38,794 bases of DNA from Clostridia bacterium (GCA_017648085.1 JAGCJI010000015.1:1-38794); one strand, 5' to 3'. Counted from the first letter of the stretch, positions 6,201 through 16,168 are shown. The notes: generated by a model not told the origin, from the letters alone. Translations and numbers: made by a program.

Positions 6201-6755
6201 ATGAAGCTTGATACCAAATTTTACGAAGAGAAAATGACCAAAACCCTTTCCTCATATAAGGAAAACCTTTCCACTATCCGCGCGGGCAGAGCAACACCTG
6301 ACGTTCTTAAGAAGATTGAGGTTGACTATTACGGCTCTCCCACAGCGATTAACTCTATCGCAGAGGTTAAGGTTACCGATGCGCGTACACTTACCATCAC
6401 CGCTTGGGACAAGTCCGCAATGAAGGGGATCGAGAAGGCTATTCTCACCTCAGACCTCGGAATTAACCCCCAGAACGACGGCAGCTGCATCCGTCTTACC
6501 TTCCCCCCGATGACCGAGGAACGCCGCCGTGAGCTCTCAAAGCAGATCTCCAAGATGGGCGAGGATGCAAAGGTTGCGATCCGCAACATCCGCCGCGATG
6601 CGAATGATAAGGTAAAGGCTATGAAGAAGGATTCCGAGATGACCGAGGATGAGGCAAAGCAGTCGGATAAGCTCGTTCAGGACCTCACCGATAAGTTCAT
6701 TAAGGAAATCGACGCGGTTACCGCAGCTAAAACCAAGGAAATAATGGAAATCTAA
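6201..6755 (+). CDS. frr: Ribosome recycling factor
   Basis: Splits post-termination ribosomes together with EF-G. The 184-residue length matches the family. Typical segments are LSTIRAGRATPDVL near residue 25, PQNDGSCIRLTFPPMTEERR in the middle and the long coiled C-terminal helices with AIRNIRRDANDKVK. AAGGAG (6189-6194) lies about 6 bases before ATG 6201. It lies 26 bases after pyrH and ends one base before uppS, so it is certainly co-transcribed. Codon use is strongly biased (many CTT/AAG/ACC), consistent with high expression. Confidence 0.98.
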   Translation: MKLDTKFYEEKMTKTLSSYKENLSTIRAGRATPDVLKKIEVDYYGSPTAINSIAEVKVTDARTLTITAWDKSAMKGIEKAILTSDLGINPQNDGSCIRLTFPPMTEERRRELSKQISKMGEDAKVAIRNIRRDANDKVKAMKKDSEMTEDEAKQSDKLVQDLTDKFIKEIDAVTAAKTKEIMEI

Positions 6756-6756
6756 T

Positions 6757-7500
6757 ATGTTTGGTAAAAATAAAAATAAAATTCTCGTCACCGACGAGCG
6801 ACTTGACTCGGTTGCTATTATAACAGACGGCAACGGCAGATGGGCTAAACGTCGCGGTCTGCCGAGAAGTGCAGGGCACGTGGAGGGCGCAAAAAGAATC
6901 CAGCCCGTGCTTGAAAAGTTCAGGGAAATCGGCGTTCACTACGTAACCTTCTATGCCTTCTCCACGGAAAACTGGAAGCGTCCGAAGGACGAGGTGGATA
7001 CCATAATGAAGCTCGTCTACAAGTACGTTGACGAGGTTGTTATACCCAAAATTAAAAGCGACGGAAATTTCTCAATCAAGTTTATAGGCGACCTCTCGGT
7101 CCTCTCCGACGAGCTTCGCGCGAAATGCTTTGAAGCCGAAAATATGGCAAAGGATAAGCCCTTTGTGTGCAACGTTGCACTTAACTACGGCGGCCGCGAC
7201 GAGATCGTCCATGCGGTGAATGCCGCGATAGCCGACGGCAAAACGCAGCTTGACGAGCAAACCTTCTCGCGCTATATGTATACCGCTAGCACCCCCGATC
7301 CCGACTTGGTTATAAGAACGGGTGGCGATTTCAGAATATCCAACTTCCTGCTTTGGCAGAGTGCATATTCCGAATACGTCATACTTGATACGCTTTGGCC
7401 GGACTTCGGTGAGAAGGAAATAATGGAATCCGTCCGTCAGTTCTATTCGAGAAAGAGAAGATTCGGCGGACTTGATAAGGAAGATCAGGAAAAGAAATGA
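6757..7500 (+). CDS. uppS: Undecaprenyl diphosphate synthase (cis-prenyltransferase)
   Basis: Condenses isopentenyl diphosphate units onto farnesyl diphosphate to make the C55 carrier lipid of cell-wall synthesis. IITDGNGRWAKRRGLPRSAG contains the catalytic Asp and the diphosphate-binding DGNGRWA motif (here TDG rather than the usual MDG). YAFSTENWKRP and the C-terminal LVIRTGGDFRISNFLLWQ with E/D-W-P are classic. 247 residues is normal. Starts one base after frr stop and overlaps cdsA by ATGA. Substrate supply depends on the MEP-pathway genes dxr and ispG in the same run. Confidence 0.97.
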   Translation: MFGKNKNKILVTDERLDSVAIITDGNGRWAKRRGLPRSAGHVEGAKRIQPVLEKFREIGVHYVTFYAFSTENWKRPKDEVDTIMKLVYKYVDEVVIPKIKSDGNFSIKFIGDLSVLSDELRAKCFEAENMAKDKPFVCNVALNYGGRDEIVHAVNAAIADGKTQLDEQTFSRYMYTASTPDPDLVIRTGGDFRISNFLLWQSAYSEYVILDTLWPDFGEKEIMESVRQFYSRKRRFGGLDKEDQEKK

Positions 7501-8324
7501 AAACACGACTTATAACTGCCGCCGTTATGGCAGTGGTAGGAATACCGATTCTAATATTTTCAAAATACATAGTATTTCCGATAACTCTTGCGCTTCTCGC
7601 GCTCTTTGCGGTTTATGAAATGCTGCGTGTTTTGTCACTTAATAAAAACTATTTTCTGTCCGTGCCGGCATATCTTATGGCACTTGCGCTTCCTATCCTC
7701 GCGTATTTTTTCGTGGATGAGCGCATAACTCTGCTTCTTTCGGCGGCGGCAGTGCTCTTTGCATATCTCATATATATGTTTTTCGTGGCGGTATTTGCCC
7801 GCGGAAAGATCAAGTTTGCCGACGTGAGCCAGGCGTTTGCGGCTGTCGCTTACGTGGTCCTCTCCTTCGGCGCGCTCTCGATTATGAGATATATGAAAAA
7901 CGGCATATGGAATCTTGTCATCGTTTTGATTGCGGCTTGGGGAAGTGATGTTTTCGCATATTTCACGGGCATGCTTTTCGGCAAGCATAAGCTTATTCCT
8001 GAAATCAGCCCCAAGAAAACCGTGGAGGGCTCGGTCGGCGGTATCGTGTGCGCAACGCTCCTTATGGTGCTTTACGGCTTTATCGTCAGTCGTGCGACAG
8101 AGCTTACCCCGAATTATATCGTCCTTGCGCTTTCGGGCCTTATCCTTTCCGCCGTGTCGCAGATCGGCGACCTCGTTGCTTCACTTATAAAGCGCGAGAG
8201 GGGCGTTAAGGATTATGGCAATATTTTCCCCGGGCACGGCGGTGTTATGGACAGATTCGACTCGGTGGTTTCAATTACCACGATCCTTATGATGATCTGT
8301 ATCGTATTCCCCCCGTTTGTATAA
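7497..8324 (+). CDS. cdsA: Phosphatidate cytidylyltransferase (CDP-diacylglycerol synthase)
   Basis: Makes CDP-diacylglycerol from CTP and phosphatidic acid, the branch point of phospholipid synthesis. The protein (275 residues) is an integral membrane protein with about seven or eight hydrophobic segments. The family signature is present near the C-terminus: SLIKRERGVKDYGNIFPGHG followed by GVMDRFDS. ATG 7497 overlaps the uppS stop (ATGA), indicating translational coupling. A hairpin terminator lies between it and dxr. Confidence 0.97.
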   Translation: MKTRLITAAVMAVVGIPILIFSKYIVFPITLALLALFAVYEMLRVLSLNKNYFLSVPAYLMALALPILAYFFVDERITLLLSAAAVLFAYLIYMFFVAVFARGKIKFADVSQAFAAVAYVVLSFGALSIMRYMKNGIWNLVIVLIAAWGSDVFAYFTGMLFGKHKLIPEISPKKTVEGSVGGIVCATLLMVLYGFIVSRATELTPNYIVLALSGLILSAVSQIGDLVASLIKRERGVKDYGNIFPGHGGVMDRFDSVVSITTILMMICIVFPPFV

Positions 8325-8346
8325 ACGGTCAATACCGTAACAGTAT

Positions 8347-8372
8347 AAAAATGCCGCATATGCGGCATTTTT
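8347..8372 (+). terminator. Intra-operon hairpin between cdsA and dxr
   Basis: A perfect 26-base palindrome centred at 8359/8360, with A and T runs at its ends. It would fold as a rho-independent terminator with a small loop. Placed inside a co-directional run, it may only partly stop transcription and lower dxr-polC expression. No separate promoter was recognised before dxr. Confidence 0.75.
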
Positions 8373-8395
8373 AATCCTATAAATCAGGAGTAGAT

Positions 8396-9556
8396 ATGAG
8401 TAAGAAAATTGCGATACTCGGCGCGACAGGCTCGGTCGGTATGCAGGCGGCAGACGTTGCAAGACAGCGTGGCTTTACCGTTGACTTTATGAGCGCGAAC
8501 AGCGACAGCGCGGGACTTGAAGCTCTCGCGCGCACCTTCTCGCCAAAGGCAGTTGCCATGGCTGATACGGCAGCGGCGCTTGATTTGCGCACCCGACTTG
8601 CAGATACGGGCATCAAGGTCCTCTCGGGCGAGGAGGGAATAATCGCGGGAATTTCGGATTCGGATGCCGAGGTCGTCGTAAATTCCATAATAGGTGAGGC
8701 GGGACTGCGTCCCACCCTCGCGATAATCGATTCGGGCAAACGCCTTGCCCTTGCAAATAAGGAATCGCTGGTAATAGCGGGAAATATAGTTATGAGCCGT
8801 GCCGCATCGCGCGGTGTTGAAATTATTCCCGTAGACAGCGAGCATTCCGCAATATTCCAATCGCTCCTCGCAGGCAAGAGACGGGAAATCAAGAAAATAA
8901 TACTCACCGCCTCGGGCGGACCGTTTTTCGGCAAAACGCGCGCCGAGCTTGAGGGCGTGACGCTTGCGGACGTGCTTTTGCACCCCACTTGGAAAATGGG
9001 CAGAAAAATAACCGTCGATTCGGCTACCCTTATGAATAAAGGCTTTGAAATAATCGAGGCAGCGCACCTTTTCGGTGTCGGCGCAGATAAAATCGAAGTA
9101 GTCGTACATCGGGAAAGTATATTGCACTCTGCGGTGGAATATATTGATAATACCGTCATCGGCGAGTTTTCCGTCCCGGATATGCGTATGTGTGTAGCGT
9201 ATGCTGTGGATTATCCCGATAGATGCGCGTCGGTGGCGGATGAGCTTGACCTTACGCGCCTTGGCTCACTTACCTTTATGCGTCCCGACGAGGATGTATT
9301 TCCGCTTCTTCCCCTCGCAAAGCGTGCAATGAGCCTTGGCGGAGCTATGCCTGCCGTGCTTAACGCCGCCGACGAGGTCGCCGTTAGCGCACATCTTGCG
9401 GGTGAGATTTCATTTCTCGATATTTCCCACGTCGTGTGTGAAGCCTTTGAGCGCATGACCGAAAAGCAGAAGGAGCATTCGCTCGACGGAATAATCGCCT
9501 CCGACAGAGAGGCAAGGGCACGCGCCAAAGAGATAATTAAGGAGATAAAGTTTTGA
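8396..9556 (+). CDS. dxr: 1-deoxy-D-xylulose 5-phosphate reductoisomerase
   Basis: Second step of the MEP isoprenoid pathway: rearranges and reduces DXP to MEP using NADPH and a divalent metal. The N-terminus has the nucleotide-binding ILGATGSVGMQAADV. Catalytic and metal-binding segments are ALANKESLV, PVDSEHSAIFQSL, TASGGPFF and HPTWKMGRKITVDSATLMNK. 386 residues is the normal length. AGGAG (8386-8390) lies 5 bases before the ATG. The 3' end overlaps the rseP start. Confidence 0.98.
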   Translation: MSKKIAILGATGSVGMQAADVARQRGFTVDFMSANSDSAGLEALARTFSPKAVAMADTAAALDLRTRLADTGIKVLSGEEGIIAGISDSDAEVVVNSIIGEAGLRPTLAIIDSGKRLALANKESLVIAGNIVMSRAASRGVEIIPVDSEHSAIFQSLLAGKRREIKKIILTASGGPFFGKTRAELEGVTLADVLLHPTWKMGRKITVDSATLMNKGFEIIEAAHLFGVGADKIEVVVHRESILHSAVEYIDNTVIGEFSVPDMRMCVAYAVDYPDRCASVADELDLTRLGSLTFMRPDEDVFPLLPLAKRAMSLGGAMPAVLNAADEVAVSAHLAGEISFLDISHVVCEAFERMTEKQKEHSLDGIIASDREARARAKEIIKEIKF

Positions 9557-10596
9557 TTACCACCGTTATCGTCGCGATTTTGGTATTCTGCGGCTTGATT
9601 TTAATACACGAGCTCGGACACTACCTTTTCGCGAGATTGTTTAAAGTTAAAATTAATGAATTTTCCATAGGAATGGGTCCCAAGCTCGTTACCTACGACT
9701 CAAAGAAGACCGGTATCCGCTATGCTATCTCGATGCTTCCCATCGGCGGTTACGTTGCAATGGCGGGGGAGGATGATGAGTCTAGCGACCCGAATTCCTT
9801 TGACAAAAAGCCCGCTTGGCAAAGATTTATAATTACCGCGGCAGGCGCGGCAGTAAATATCATCGCAGGCTTTCTCGCAATGATAATACTGACCGGTATG
9901 ATAAATATAGGAAATACCACCGTTGCCGAGTTTCTTGATAAGGAAGAATATAATTTTGAGATTTCCTCATCCGAGTCGGGACTTATGGTCGGTGATAAAA
10001 TTGTCGCGGTTGAGGGCAAGCGTGTCAAAATACTCGACGAGCTTTCATATGAAATTATGCGCCACGGCACGAAGCCTATCGACATCACCGTAATAAGAAA
10101 CGGCGAGCGTATGGTTATAGAGGACGTCGTATTTCCCGGTATGGATGCCGAGGGGCAGTCCTTTGGCACTATGGACTTCAAGGTGCACCGTGTAAGAAAG
10201 AATTTCGGTACGGTAATGAGCCATTCCTTCCGTAAATCTTTCCTCACGCTACGTATGTGCTGGGAATCGCTTTACGACTTGTTTACGGGCAGATATACCT
10301 TTGCCGCCGTATCAGGACCGGTTGGTATATCCTCTGCGATAGGCGATGCGGCAAAGCAGGGCGCAGCACCGCTTCTCAATATAGTTGCGCTGATAAGCAT
10401 TAACCTCGGCGCAATGAATCTGTTACCGATACCCGCGCTTGACGGTGGCAGACTTATAACCCTGCTCGTTGAAATGATAACGCGCAAAAGAATGCCGCCG
10501 AAGGTGGAGGGCACGATAAACACCGTCGGTCTTGCGCTCCTTTTGCTTCTCTCCGCAGTTATACTCGTAAAGGACGTTATCTCTATAATAATTTAA
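9553..10596 (+). CDS. rseP: RseP/RasP-type site-2 zinc metalloprotease
   Basis: Intramembrane protease that cuts anti-sigma factors and leftover signal peptides. Membrane segment 1 carries the zinc motif HELGH (ILIHELGHYLFARLF). A PDZ domain follows (~residues 135-200, SGLMVGDKIVAVEGKRV). The C-terminal NLLPIPALDGGRL contains the third zinc ligand. 347 residues is typical. The start is TTG at 9553, overlapping the dxr stop (TTGA), with AAGGAG (9539-9544) at proper spacing; no ATG offers the full first membrane segment. Usual neighbour of dxr in Firmicutes. Confidence 0.95.
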   Translation: MITTVIVAILVFCGLILIHELGHYLFARLFKVKINEFSIGMGPKLVTYDSKKTGIRYAISMLPIGGYVAMAGEDDESSDPNSFDKKPAWQRFIITAAGAAVNIIAGFLAMIILTGMINIGNTTVAEFLDKEEYNFEISSSESGLMVGDKIVAVEGKRVKILDELSYEIMRHGTKPIDITVIRNGERMVIEDVVFPGMDAEGQSFGTMDFKVHRVRKNFGTVMSHSFRKSFLTLRMCWESLYDLFTGRYTFAAVSGPVGISSAIGDAAKQGAAPLLNIVALISINLGAMNLLPIPALDGGRLITLLVEMITRKRMPPKVEGTINTVGLALLLLLSAVILVKDVISIII

Positions 10597-10635
10597 CACG
10601 CATCACATCTTAAACCGACTTTTCGGGAGGGCATT

Positions 10636-11733
10636 ATGGATTACAATCAGATTAGAAGGAAGAGCCGCGCGTTTTCAGTCGGCGGCGTCGGAATCGGCGG
10701 CACGCACCCCGTGTCGATACAGTCTATGGCAAATACCGATACTCACGACGTGGAGAAAACCTACCGTCAGGCACTCGCGCTTGAGGGGGCGGGCTGTGAT
10801 ATACTTCGTCTTGCAATACCCGACGTGTCCTGCACAAAAACTATATTTGAGCTGAAGAGCAGGGGGATAAAAATGCCCCTCGTTGCAGATATTCATTTTG
10901 ATTATAGAATTGCCCTCGCCGCAATCGAGGCGGGAGCAGACAAGATAAGAATAAATCCCGGCAACATCGGCTCGCGTGAGCGTACCGAGGCCGTCGTGCG
11001 CGCGTGCGCCGACAAAAAAATACCGATAAGAATAGGTGTCAATTCCGGCTCTGTCGAAAGGTCGCTTCTTGAAAAGCACGGCGGTGTGAGTGCCGCCGCT
11101 CTTGTTGAAAGCGCACTCGGACATGCTAAAATTTTAGACGGGCTCGGATTTTTGGATTACGCGATCTCGGTCAAGGCGTCAAACGTGCCCTTAACTCTCG
11201 CGGCAAACAGGCTTCTCGCCGCATCAACAGATGCCCCCATACATCTCGGGGTAACCGAGGCGGGCGCGCGTACCCGTGCCGTCGTAAAGAGTAGTATAGG
11301 AATCGGCGCGCTTCTCTCCGAGGGTATCGGTGACACGGTCAGAGTCTCCCTTACCGACGACCCGTGCGAGGAAATTACGGCTGCACGCGAAATTCTTTCG
11401 GCACTTGAAATAGGTGCTCGCGGTATGGATATCGTCAGCTGTCCCACCTGCGGCAGAACGAAAATCAACCTCATCAACCTGCTTTCCGAGTTTGAGGAGG
11501 CGGCAGGACGCGAGGGGCTTCTTGACTTCGACGTCAAGGTCGCACTTATGGGCTGCGCGGTCAACGGACCGGGTGAAGCTCGCGAGGCTGACGTCGGAAT
11601 TGCGGGCGGCACCCACGAGGGCTTGCTCTTCAAAAAAGGTGAAATAATAAGAAAAGTAAGCGAGGACAAGCTCGTTGCGGAGCTTATCCGTGAAATAAAA
11701 ATAATAAGGGACGAGAGGAAAAATGGCGGCTGA
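10636..11733 (+). CDS. ispG: 4-hydroxy-3-methylbut-2-en-1-yl diphosphate synthase (IspG/GcpE)
   Basis: A [4Fe-4S] enzyme that converts MEcPP to HMBPP late in the MEP pathway. N-terminal TIM-barrel part: HPVSIQSMANTDTHDVEKT and PLVADIHFDYRIALAA. C-terminal cluster domain: SCPTCGRTKIN and GCAVNGPGEAREADVGIAGG, giving the three cysteines and the conserved glutamate of the cluster. 365 residues. GGGAGG (10625-10630) precedes the ATG. It occupies the place where proS stands in Bacillus, between rseP and polC, as in many Clostridia. Its last 11 bases overlap polC. Confidence 0.97.
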   Translation: MDYNQIRRKSRAFSVGGVGIGGTHPVSIQSMANTDTHDVEKTYRQALALEGAGCDILRLAIPDVSCTKTIFELKSRGIKMPLVADIHFDYRIALAAIEAGADKIRINPGNIGSRERTEAVVRACADKKIPIRIGVNSGSVERSLLEKHGGVSAAALVESALGHAKILDGLGFLDYAISVKASNVPLTLAANRLLAASTDAPIHLGVTEAGARTRAVVKSSIGIGALLSEGIGDTVRVSLTDDPCEEITAAREILSALEIGARGMDIVSCPTCGRTKINLINLLSEFEEAAGREGLLDFDVKVALMGCAVNGPGEAREADVGIAGGTHEGLLFKKGEIIRKVSEDKLVAELIREIKIIRDERKNGG

Positions 11734-14700
11734 AAAAAGATTTTTAGACGTATTTACAAGATATAAGCCGTCGGAAGAAAAGGCGGCGCTTCTTAACCGC
11801 GGTCATAGCGCGACCTTCAGATACTCGCGCGAGCCTATGATAGTTGAGGTAAATATCAGCTTTGACTGTCACGAGGATGCCGAGCTGATATACGAAGTAG
11901 AGGATGAGTGCCGCGCTCTCTACGGTGCGCAGTCCTTCAAAATACTCCCTCACTTTCCTCCCTCGGAATTTTCCGCAGGCAGAATGAACGAAATTGCAAC
12001 AGAGGCTGCGCTTTGCGGTGCAGTTACCAACGGATTCTTCCAAAATGCCGAATATACCGATGACGGAGAGGTAGTAAGGGTAGCTATCCCCTTTCTTTCT
12101 GAGGGCGTTGAGTTCGTAAAGGGCGGAAAGACCGAAGAAATTCTTGAAAGAATACTTGCTTCGCGCTACGGCGTTACCCGTCGCGTGTCTATATCCTCGT
12201 CTGCCAATGCCGCGAGCTACGCTGACGAATGGAATAGACGCCGAGAGGCTATGCTTGTTGAGGCGGAAAAGGAAAGCCGACTCGATTACGAGAGAAAACG
12301 AGAGGAAGCCGTACGTGCAAGGGAAGAGGAAGAACGCGCACGCGATCCATATTACGACTTTGATAAAAAGTCGGGCATATCCTCCGCCACCGGTCAAAAC
12401 GAGGCAATAAGCGAAACCTGCTTCCGTATGGGCGCGGGAACTTACGATTTTTCCGAGCCGGAGCTTATTTTCGGTGACGATTTTGATATATACGAGCCGG
12501 TACCGCTATCCGACGTTGAAAGCGTAAGGGCGACCGCAGTATTTCTCGGCACGGTATTTGACGTCGCGACCAAGGAGACACGCACGGGGGATAAAACCAA
12601 TATAACGGTAGGAATTTCCGATGGAGCAAGTGCTACCTATGTAAGACGCACGCTTCCAAAGGAGGAATGCGACTTTGTAAAATCTCTAAAGTCGGGCGTG
12701 CCCGTTGCCGTTTACGGCAAAACCGTTCGGGATAAGTTTGACGGCGAGCTTTACGTATCCATCCGTGGAATTAAAAAGATAAAGATGCTTGCCCGCGAGG
12801 ACAGGGCCGGGCGCAAGAGAGTAGAGCTTCACCTACACTCCAATATGTCCCAGATGGATGCTATTATAACCCCTGCCGAGATAGTTAAAACCGCTGTTCG
12901 TTGGGGGCATAAGGCGATAGCCGTAACCGATCACGGAAACGTGCAGTCCTTCCCCGAAGTTATGCTTGAACTTGAAAAGTCGGGAAATGACGAATTAAAG
13001 ATACTCTACGGCATAGAGGCGTATTACGTAAATGATACGGCAAGATGCATTTTCGGTAAAAATTTCCCGTCGTTTTCCGACGAGATAGTGGTTTTTGATA
13101 TAGAAACCACGGGACTTTCCAACCGCACCGCGAAAATTATTGAAATTGGCGCGGTAAAAATCAAGGGCGGCGAGATCCTTGACAGAATGGATATTTTCGT
13201 TGACCCGGAATGTCCTATACCCGAGGAAATAACAGCCCTTACCTCCATCACCGACGAAATGGTCGCGGGCGCACCGAAGGAGCGTGAGGCGGTTGAGAGC
13301 TTCCTCTCCTTTGCGGGCGGAGCAATGCTCGTTGCACACAACGCGAACTTTGACGTCGGATTTATAAGAGTCGCGGCGGAAAGGCATTCGTTGCCCTTTG
13401 AAAACGCCTTCCTTGATACCGTGGGACTTTCAAGGTATCTTAACCCGACCCTGAAAAATCATAAGCTCGACACCTTGGTGTCACACTATAAAATCGGCGA
13501 TTTCCATCATCATAGGGCGGAGGACGACGCCGAGGTCCTCGCACGCATATTTATAAGAATGCTTGACGATCTCGTCAGCGAGGGCGTCGATAACTTTGAA
13601 CGTATGATCGAGGCAATGGGAGAGGACGTAGACCCCTTAAAGCTTCGCCCCAATCATATGGTCATATTCGCGAAAAACGAGGCAGGCTTAAAGAATCTTT
13701 ACAAGCTGATTTCGTACAGCTACTTGAATTATTATAAAAGATTTCCGAGAATGCCTAAAACTCTTATCGAGGAGCACAGAGAGGGACTTATTATCGGCTC
13801 TGCCTGCGAATCGGGTGAGCTTTACAAGGCGATTCTTGAGGGTAAAACCAATCAGGAGATCGAGGATATCGCAGCCTTTTACGATTATCTTGAGATCCAG
13901 CCCCTCGCGAACAACAGATTTCTCGTTGACGAGGGGAAGGTGCGTGATGACGAAACGCTCCGTGATATAAACAGACAGATATACGCCCTCGGCAAAAAGC
14001 TTGGCAAGCCGGTTTGCGCAACCTGCGACGCGCATTTTCTTAATAAAGAGGATGAAATTTACAGACGTATACTTCTTTCCGGAATGAAGTTTTCCGACGC
14101 GGACAAGGAGATGCCGATATATCTGCGTACCACCGACGAGATGCTGGAGGAATTCTCCTATCTCGGTGCGGCTGCCGCCGAAGAGGTGGTTATTGACAAC
14201 CCGAATAAAATTGCTGATATGTGCGAGCGTATACGTCCGATTCCCAAGGGCAAATACGATCCCATAGTTCCCGGAGCGGAGGAGGAGCTTACCGAATCCT
14301 GTTGGCGTCGTGCACGGGAGTGGTACGGTGACGACGTGCCCGATATCGTGTCCAACCGTCTTGAGAGGGAATTAAGCTCTATCATCAAAAACGGATTTGC
14401 GGGACTTTATATGATCGCGGTAAGGCTCGTTGCCTATTCCGAAAGCCTCGGATACCTCGTCGGCTCGCGCGGTTCGGTCGGCTCATCCCTCGTTGCAACC
14501 CTTTCGGGTATATCCGAGGTCAATCCCCTGCCGCCGCATTACAGATGCCAGAAGTGCCGTTACAATGAATTTATAACCGATGGCTCGTACGGCTCGGGCT
14601 TTGATCTTCCCGATAAGGTATGCCCCGTGTGCGGCGAGCCGCTCTATCAGGACGGCCACGATATCCCCTTTGAAACCTTCCTTGGCTTCTACGGAGATAA

Positions 14701-16129
14701 ATCCCCGGATATTGACCTTAACTTCTCCGGTGACGTGCAGGGTAGAGTACATAAGTATACCGAGGAGCTGTTCGGCGAGGGACACGTCTTCCGCGCAGGA
14801 ACTATAACCGGTCTTGCGGATAAAACCGCGTGGGGCTACGTTTCAAAGTACCTTGAGGAAAGGCGCGTTAAAATACCGAAGGCGCAGGTCGCCTATATGG
14901 CTACGCGCATTATGGGTATAAAGAAGACCACGGGTCAGCACCCCGGAGGTATCATTGTAGTACCGAGTGAGTACGATATATATGATTTCACACCCGTTCA
15001 GCACCCTGCCGACGATCCGAGCGCGGCTACGGTCACAACGCACTTTCAGTTCTCCTATCTGCACGATACCATACTGAAGCTTGACGAGCTTGGACACGAT
15101 ATTCCGACCAAGTATAAGATGCTTGAAAAGTATACGGGTACGAGCGTCCTTGACGTCAAGATGAACGATAAGACCATCTACGAGCTTTTTGAATCCACGA
15201 AGCCGCTCGGCATAGAGCCCAACGATATCGGCGGCAGCCAGCTTGCCACCTTCGGTATCCCTGAGTTTGGCACGCGCTTCTTGCAGCAGGTTCTCGTTGA
15301 TGCCAAGCCGAAAACATTTGCCGACCTTGTTCAGATCTCGGGACTTACGCACGGCACGGACGTTTGGCTCGGTAACGCACAGGAGCTTATTAAGGCAGGC
15401 ACGTGTACTATTTCGGAGGTTGTCGGAACACGTGACAGTATAATGCTTTATCTTATTGCCCACGGACTTGAGAGCAAGCTCTCGTTTGATATAATGGAGT
15501 CAGTAAGAAAGGGTAGGGGACTTAAACCCGAGTGGGAGAAGGAAATGCTCGCCCACGACGTACCGGAGTGGTACATTTGGTCCTGTAAAAAGATTAAGTA
15601 TATGTTCCCGAAGGCGCACGCCGCCGCATACGTTATGTCGGCTATACGCCTTGCGTGGTATAAAATTTACTATCCGATGGAGTTTTATGCGGCGTTCCTC
15701 ACCGTTGCCCCCGGCGGCTTTGACGGTGAAATCGTCGGCGGTGGACTTTCAAGAGTAAATGAAACTATCCGTGAGATAGAGGACAAGGGTAACGAAGCCT
15801 CGCAAAAGGAGCACGAAACCTGCCAGACTCTCTATCTTGTACGAGAAGCACTTGCCAGGGGCATAAAATTCTTGAACGTTGACCTCAAAAAGTCACACGC
15901 CAGTGCCTTCTTGCCCGAAAACGGCAAAATCAGAATGCCGTTCAATTCGCTTTCGGGACTTGGCGACTCCGCGGCGGAGAAGATAATCGAGGTAAGGGAT
16001 AAGTACGACCTCTACTCCGTTGAGGATTTGCGTGAGCGCACCGGAATTTCCAAGGCGGTGGTAGAAATTTTACGTCGGAACCACGTTCTTGACGGACTTT
16101 CCGAAACCAATCAGTTTTCTATGTTCTAA
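11723..16129 (+). CDS. polC: DNA polymerase III alpha subunit, Gram-positive PolC type
   Basis: Replicative polymerase with built-in proofreading. At 1468 residues it matches the family (about 1430-1470). Order: N-terminal domain (1-~210, with a charged helix around 185-215), OB fold (~255-360), PHP domain starting ELHLHSNMSQMDAI (~370), a DnaQ-like exonuclease inserted in it with VVFDIETTGL (~455), AHNANFDVGFI (~537) and HRAEDDAEVLARI (~597), then the PHP remainder and the polymerase core with GSRGSVGSS (~913), a four-cysteine zinc site (CQKCRYNEF, CPVCGEPL) and SPDIDLNFSGDVQ (~993). This order is the PolC hallmark and supports a Firmicutes host. The ATG overlaps ispG. Two hairpins follow. 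Confidence 0.98.
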   Translation: MAAEKRFLDVFTRYKPSEEKAALLNRGHSATFRYSREPMIVEVNISFDCHEDAELIYEVEDECRALYGAQSFKILPHFPPSEFSAGRMNEIATEAALCGAVTNGFFQNAEYTDDGEVVRVAIPFLSEGVEFVKGGKTEEILERILASRYGVTRRVSISSSANAASYADEWNRRREAMLVEAEKESRLDYERKREEAVRAREEEERARDPYYDFDKKSGISSATGQNEAISETCFRMGAGTYDFSEPELIFGDDFDIYEPVPLSDVESVRATAVFLGTVFDVATKETRTGDKTNITVGISDGASATYVRRTLPKEECDFVKSLKSGVPVAVYGKTVRDKFDGELYVSIRGIKKIKMLAREDRAGRKRVELHLHSNMSQMDAIITPAEIVKTAVRWGHKAIAVTDHGNVQSFPEVMLELEKSGNDELKILYGIEAYYVNDTARCIFGKNFPSFSDEIVVFDIETTGLSNRTAKIIEIGAVKIKGGEILDRMDIFVDPECPIPEEITALTSITDEMVAGAPKEREAVESFLSFAGGAMLVAHNANFDVGFIRVAAERHSLPFENAFLDTVGLSRYLNPTLKNHKLDTLVSHYKIGDFHHHRAEDDAEVLARIFIRMLDDLVSEGVDNFERMIEAMGEDVDPLKLRPNHMVIFAKNEAGLKNLYKLISYSYLNYYKRFPRMPKTLIEEHREGLIIGSACESGELYKAILEGKTNQEIEDIAAFYDYLEIQPLANNRFLVDEGKVRDDETLRDINRQIYALGKKLGKPVCATCDAHFLNKEDEIYRRILLSGMKFSDADKEMPIYLRTTDEMLEEFSYLGAAAAEEVVIDNPNKIADMCERIRPIPKGKYDPIVPGAEEELTESCWRRAREWYGDDVPDIVSNRLERELSSIIKNGFAGLYMIAVRLVAYSESLGYLVGSRGSVGSSLVATLSGISEVNPLPPHYRCQKCRYNEFITDGSYGSGFDLPDKVCPVCGEPLYQDGHDIPFETFLGFYGDKSPDIDLNFSGDVQGRVHKYTEELFGEGHVFRAGTITGLADKTAWGYVSKYLEERRVKIPKAQVAYMATRIMGIKKTTGQHPGGIIVVPSEYDIYDFTPVQHPADDPSAATVTTHFQFSYLHDTILKLDELGHDIPTKYKMLEKYTGTSVLDVKMNDKTIYELFESTKPLGIEPNDIGGSQLATFGIPEFGTRFLQQVLVDAKPKTFADLVQISGLTHGTDVWLGNAQELIKAGTCTISEVVGTRDSIMLYLIAHGLESKLSFDIMESVRKGRGLKPEWEKEMLAHDVPEWYIWSCKKIKYMFPKAHAAAYVMSAIRLAWYKIYYPMEFYAAFLTVAPGGFDGEIVGGGLSRVNETIREIEDKGNEASQKEHETCQTLYLVREALARGIKFLNVDLKKSHASAFLPENGKIRMPFNSLSGLGDSAAEKIIEVRDKYDLYSVEDLRERTGISKAVVEILRRNHVLDGLSETNQFSMF

Positions 16130-16139
16130 AAAACAAACC

Positions 16140-16168
16140 GGGAAAGCGGTGGGGTTCACCGCTCTCCC
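16140..16168 (+). terminator. Hairpin after polC (first)
   Basis: Arms GGGAAAGCGGTG and CACCGCTCTCCC pair around a short GGGTT loop, just after the polC stop, but without a T run. It may protect the 3' end or act with the next hairpin. Confidence 0.5.

Noticed and set aside
8377..9159. Long - strand frames inside dxr
   Set aside because: They are antisense to a gene with all family motifs, and the Ser/Arg-rich translations are typical shadow frames.
14843..15463. A 206-codon - strand frame inside polC
   Set aside because: It is antisense to the conserved polymerase core, with no recognisable domain or ribosome binding site; it reflects codon bias of polC.
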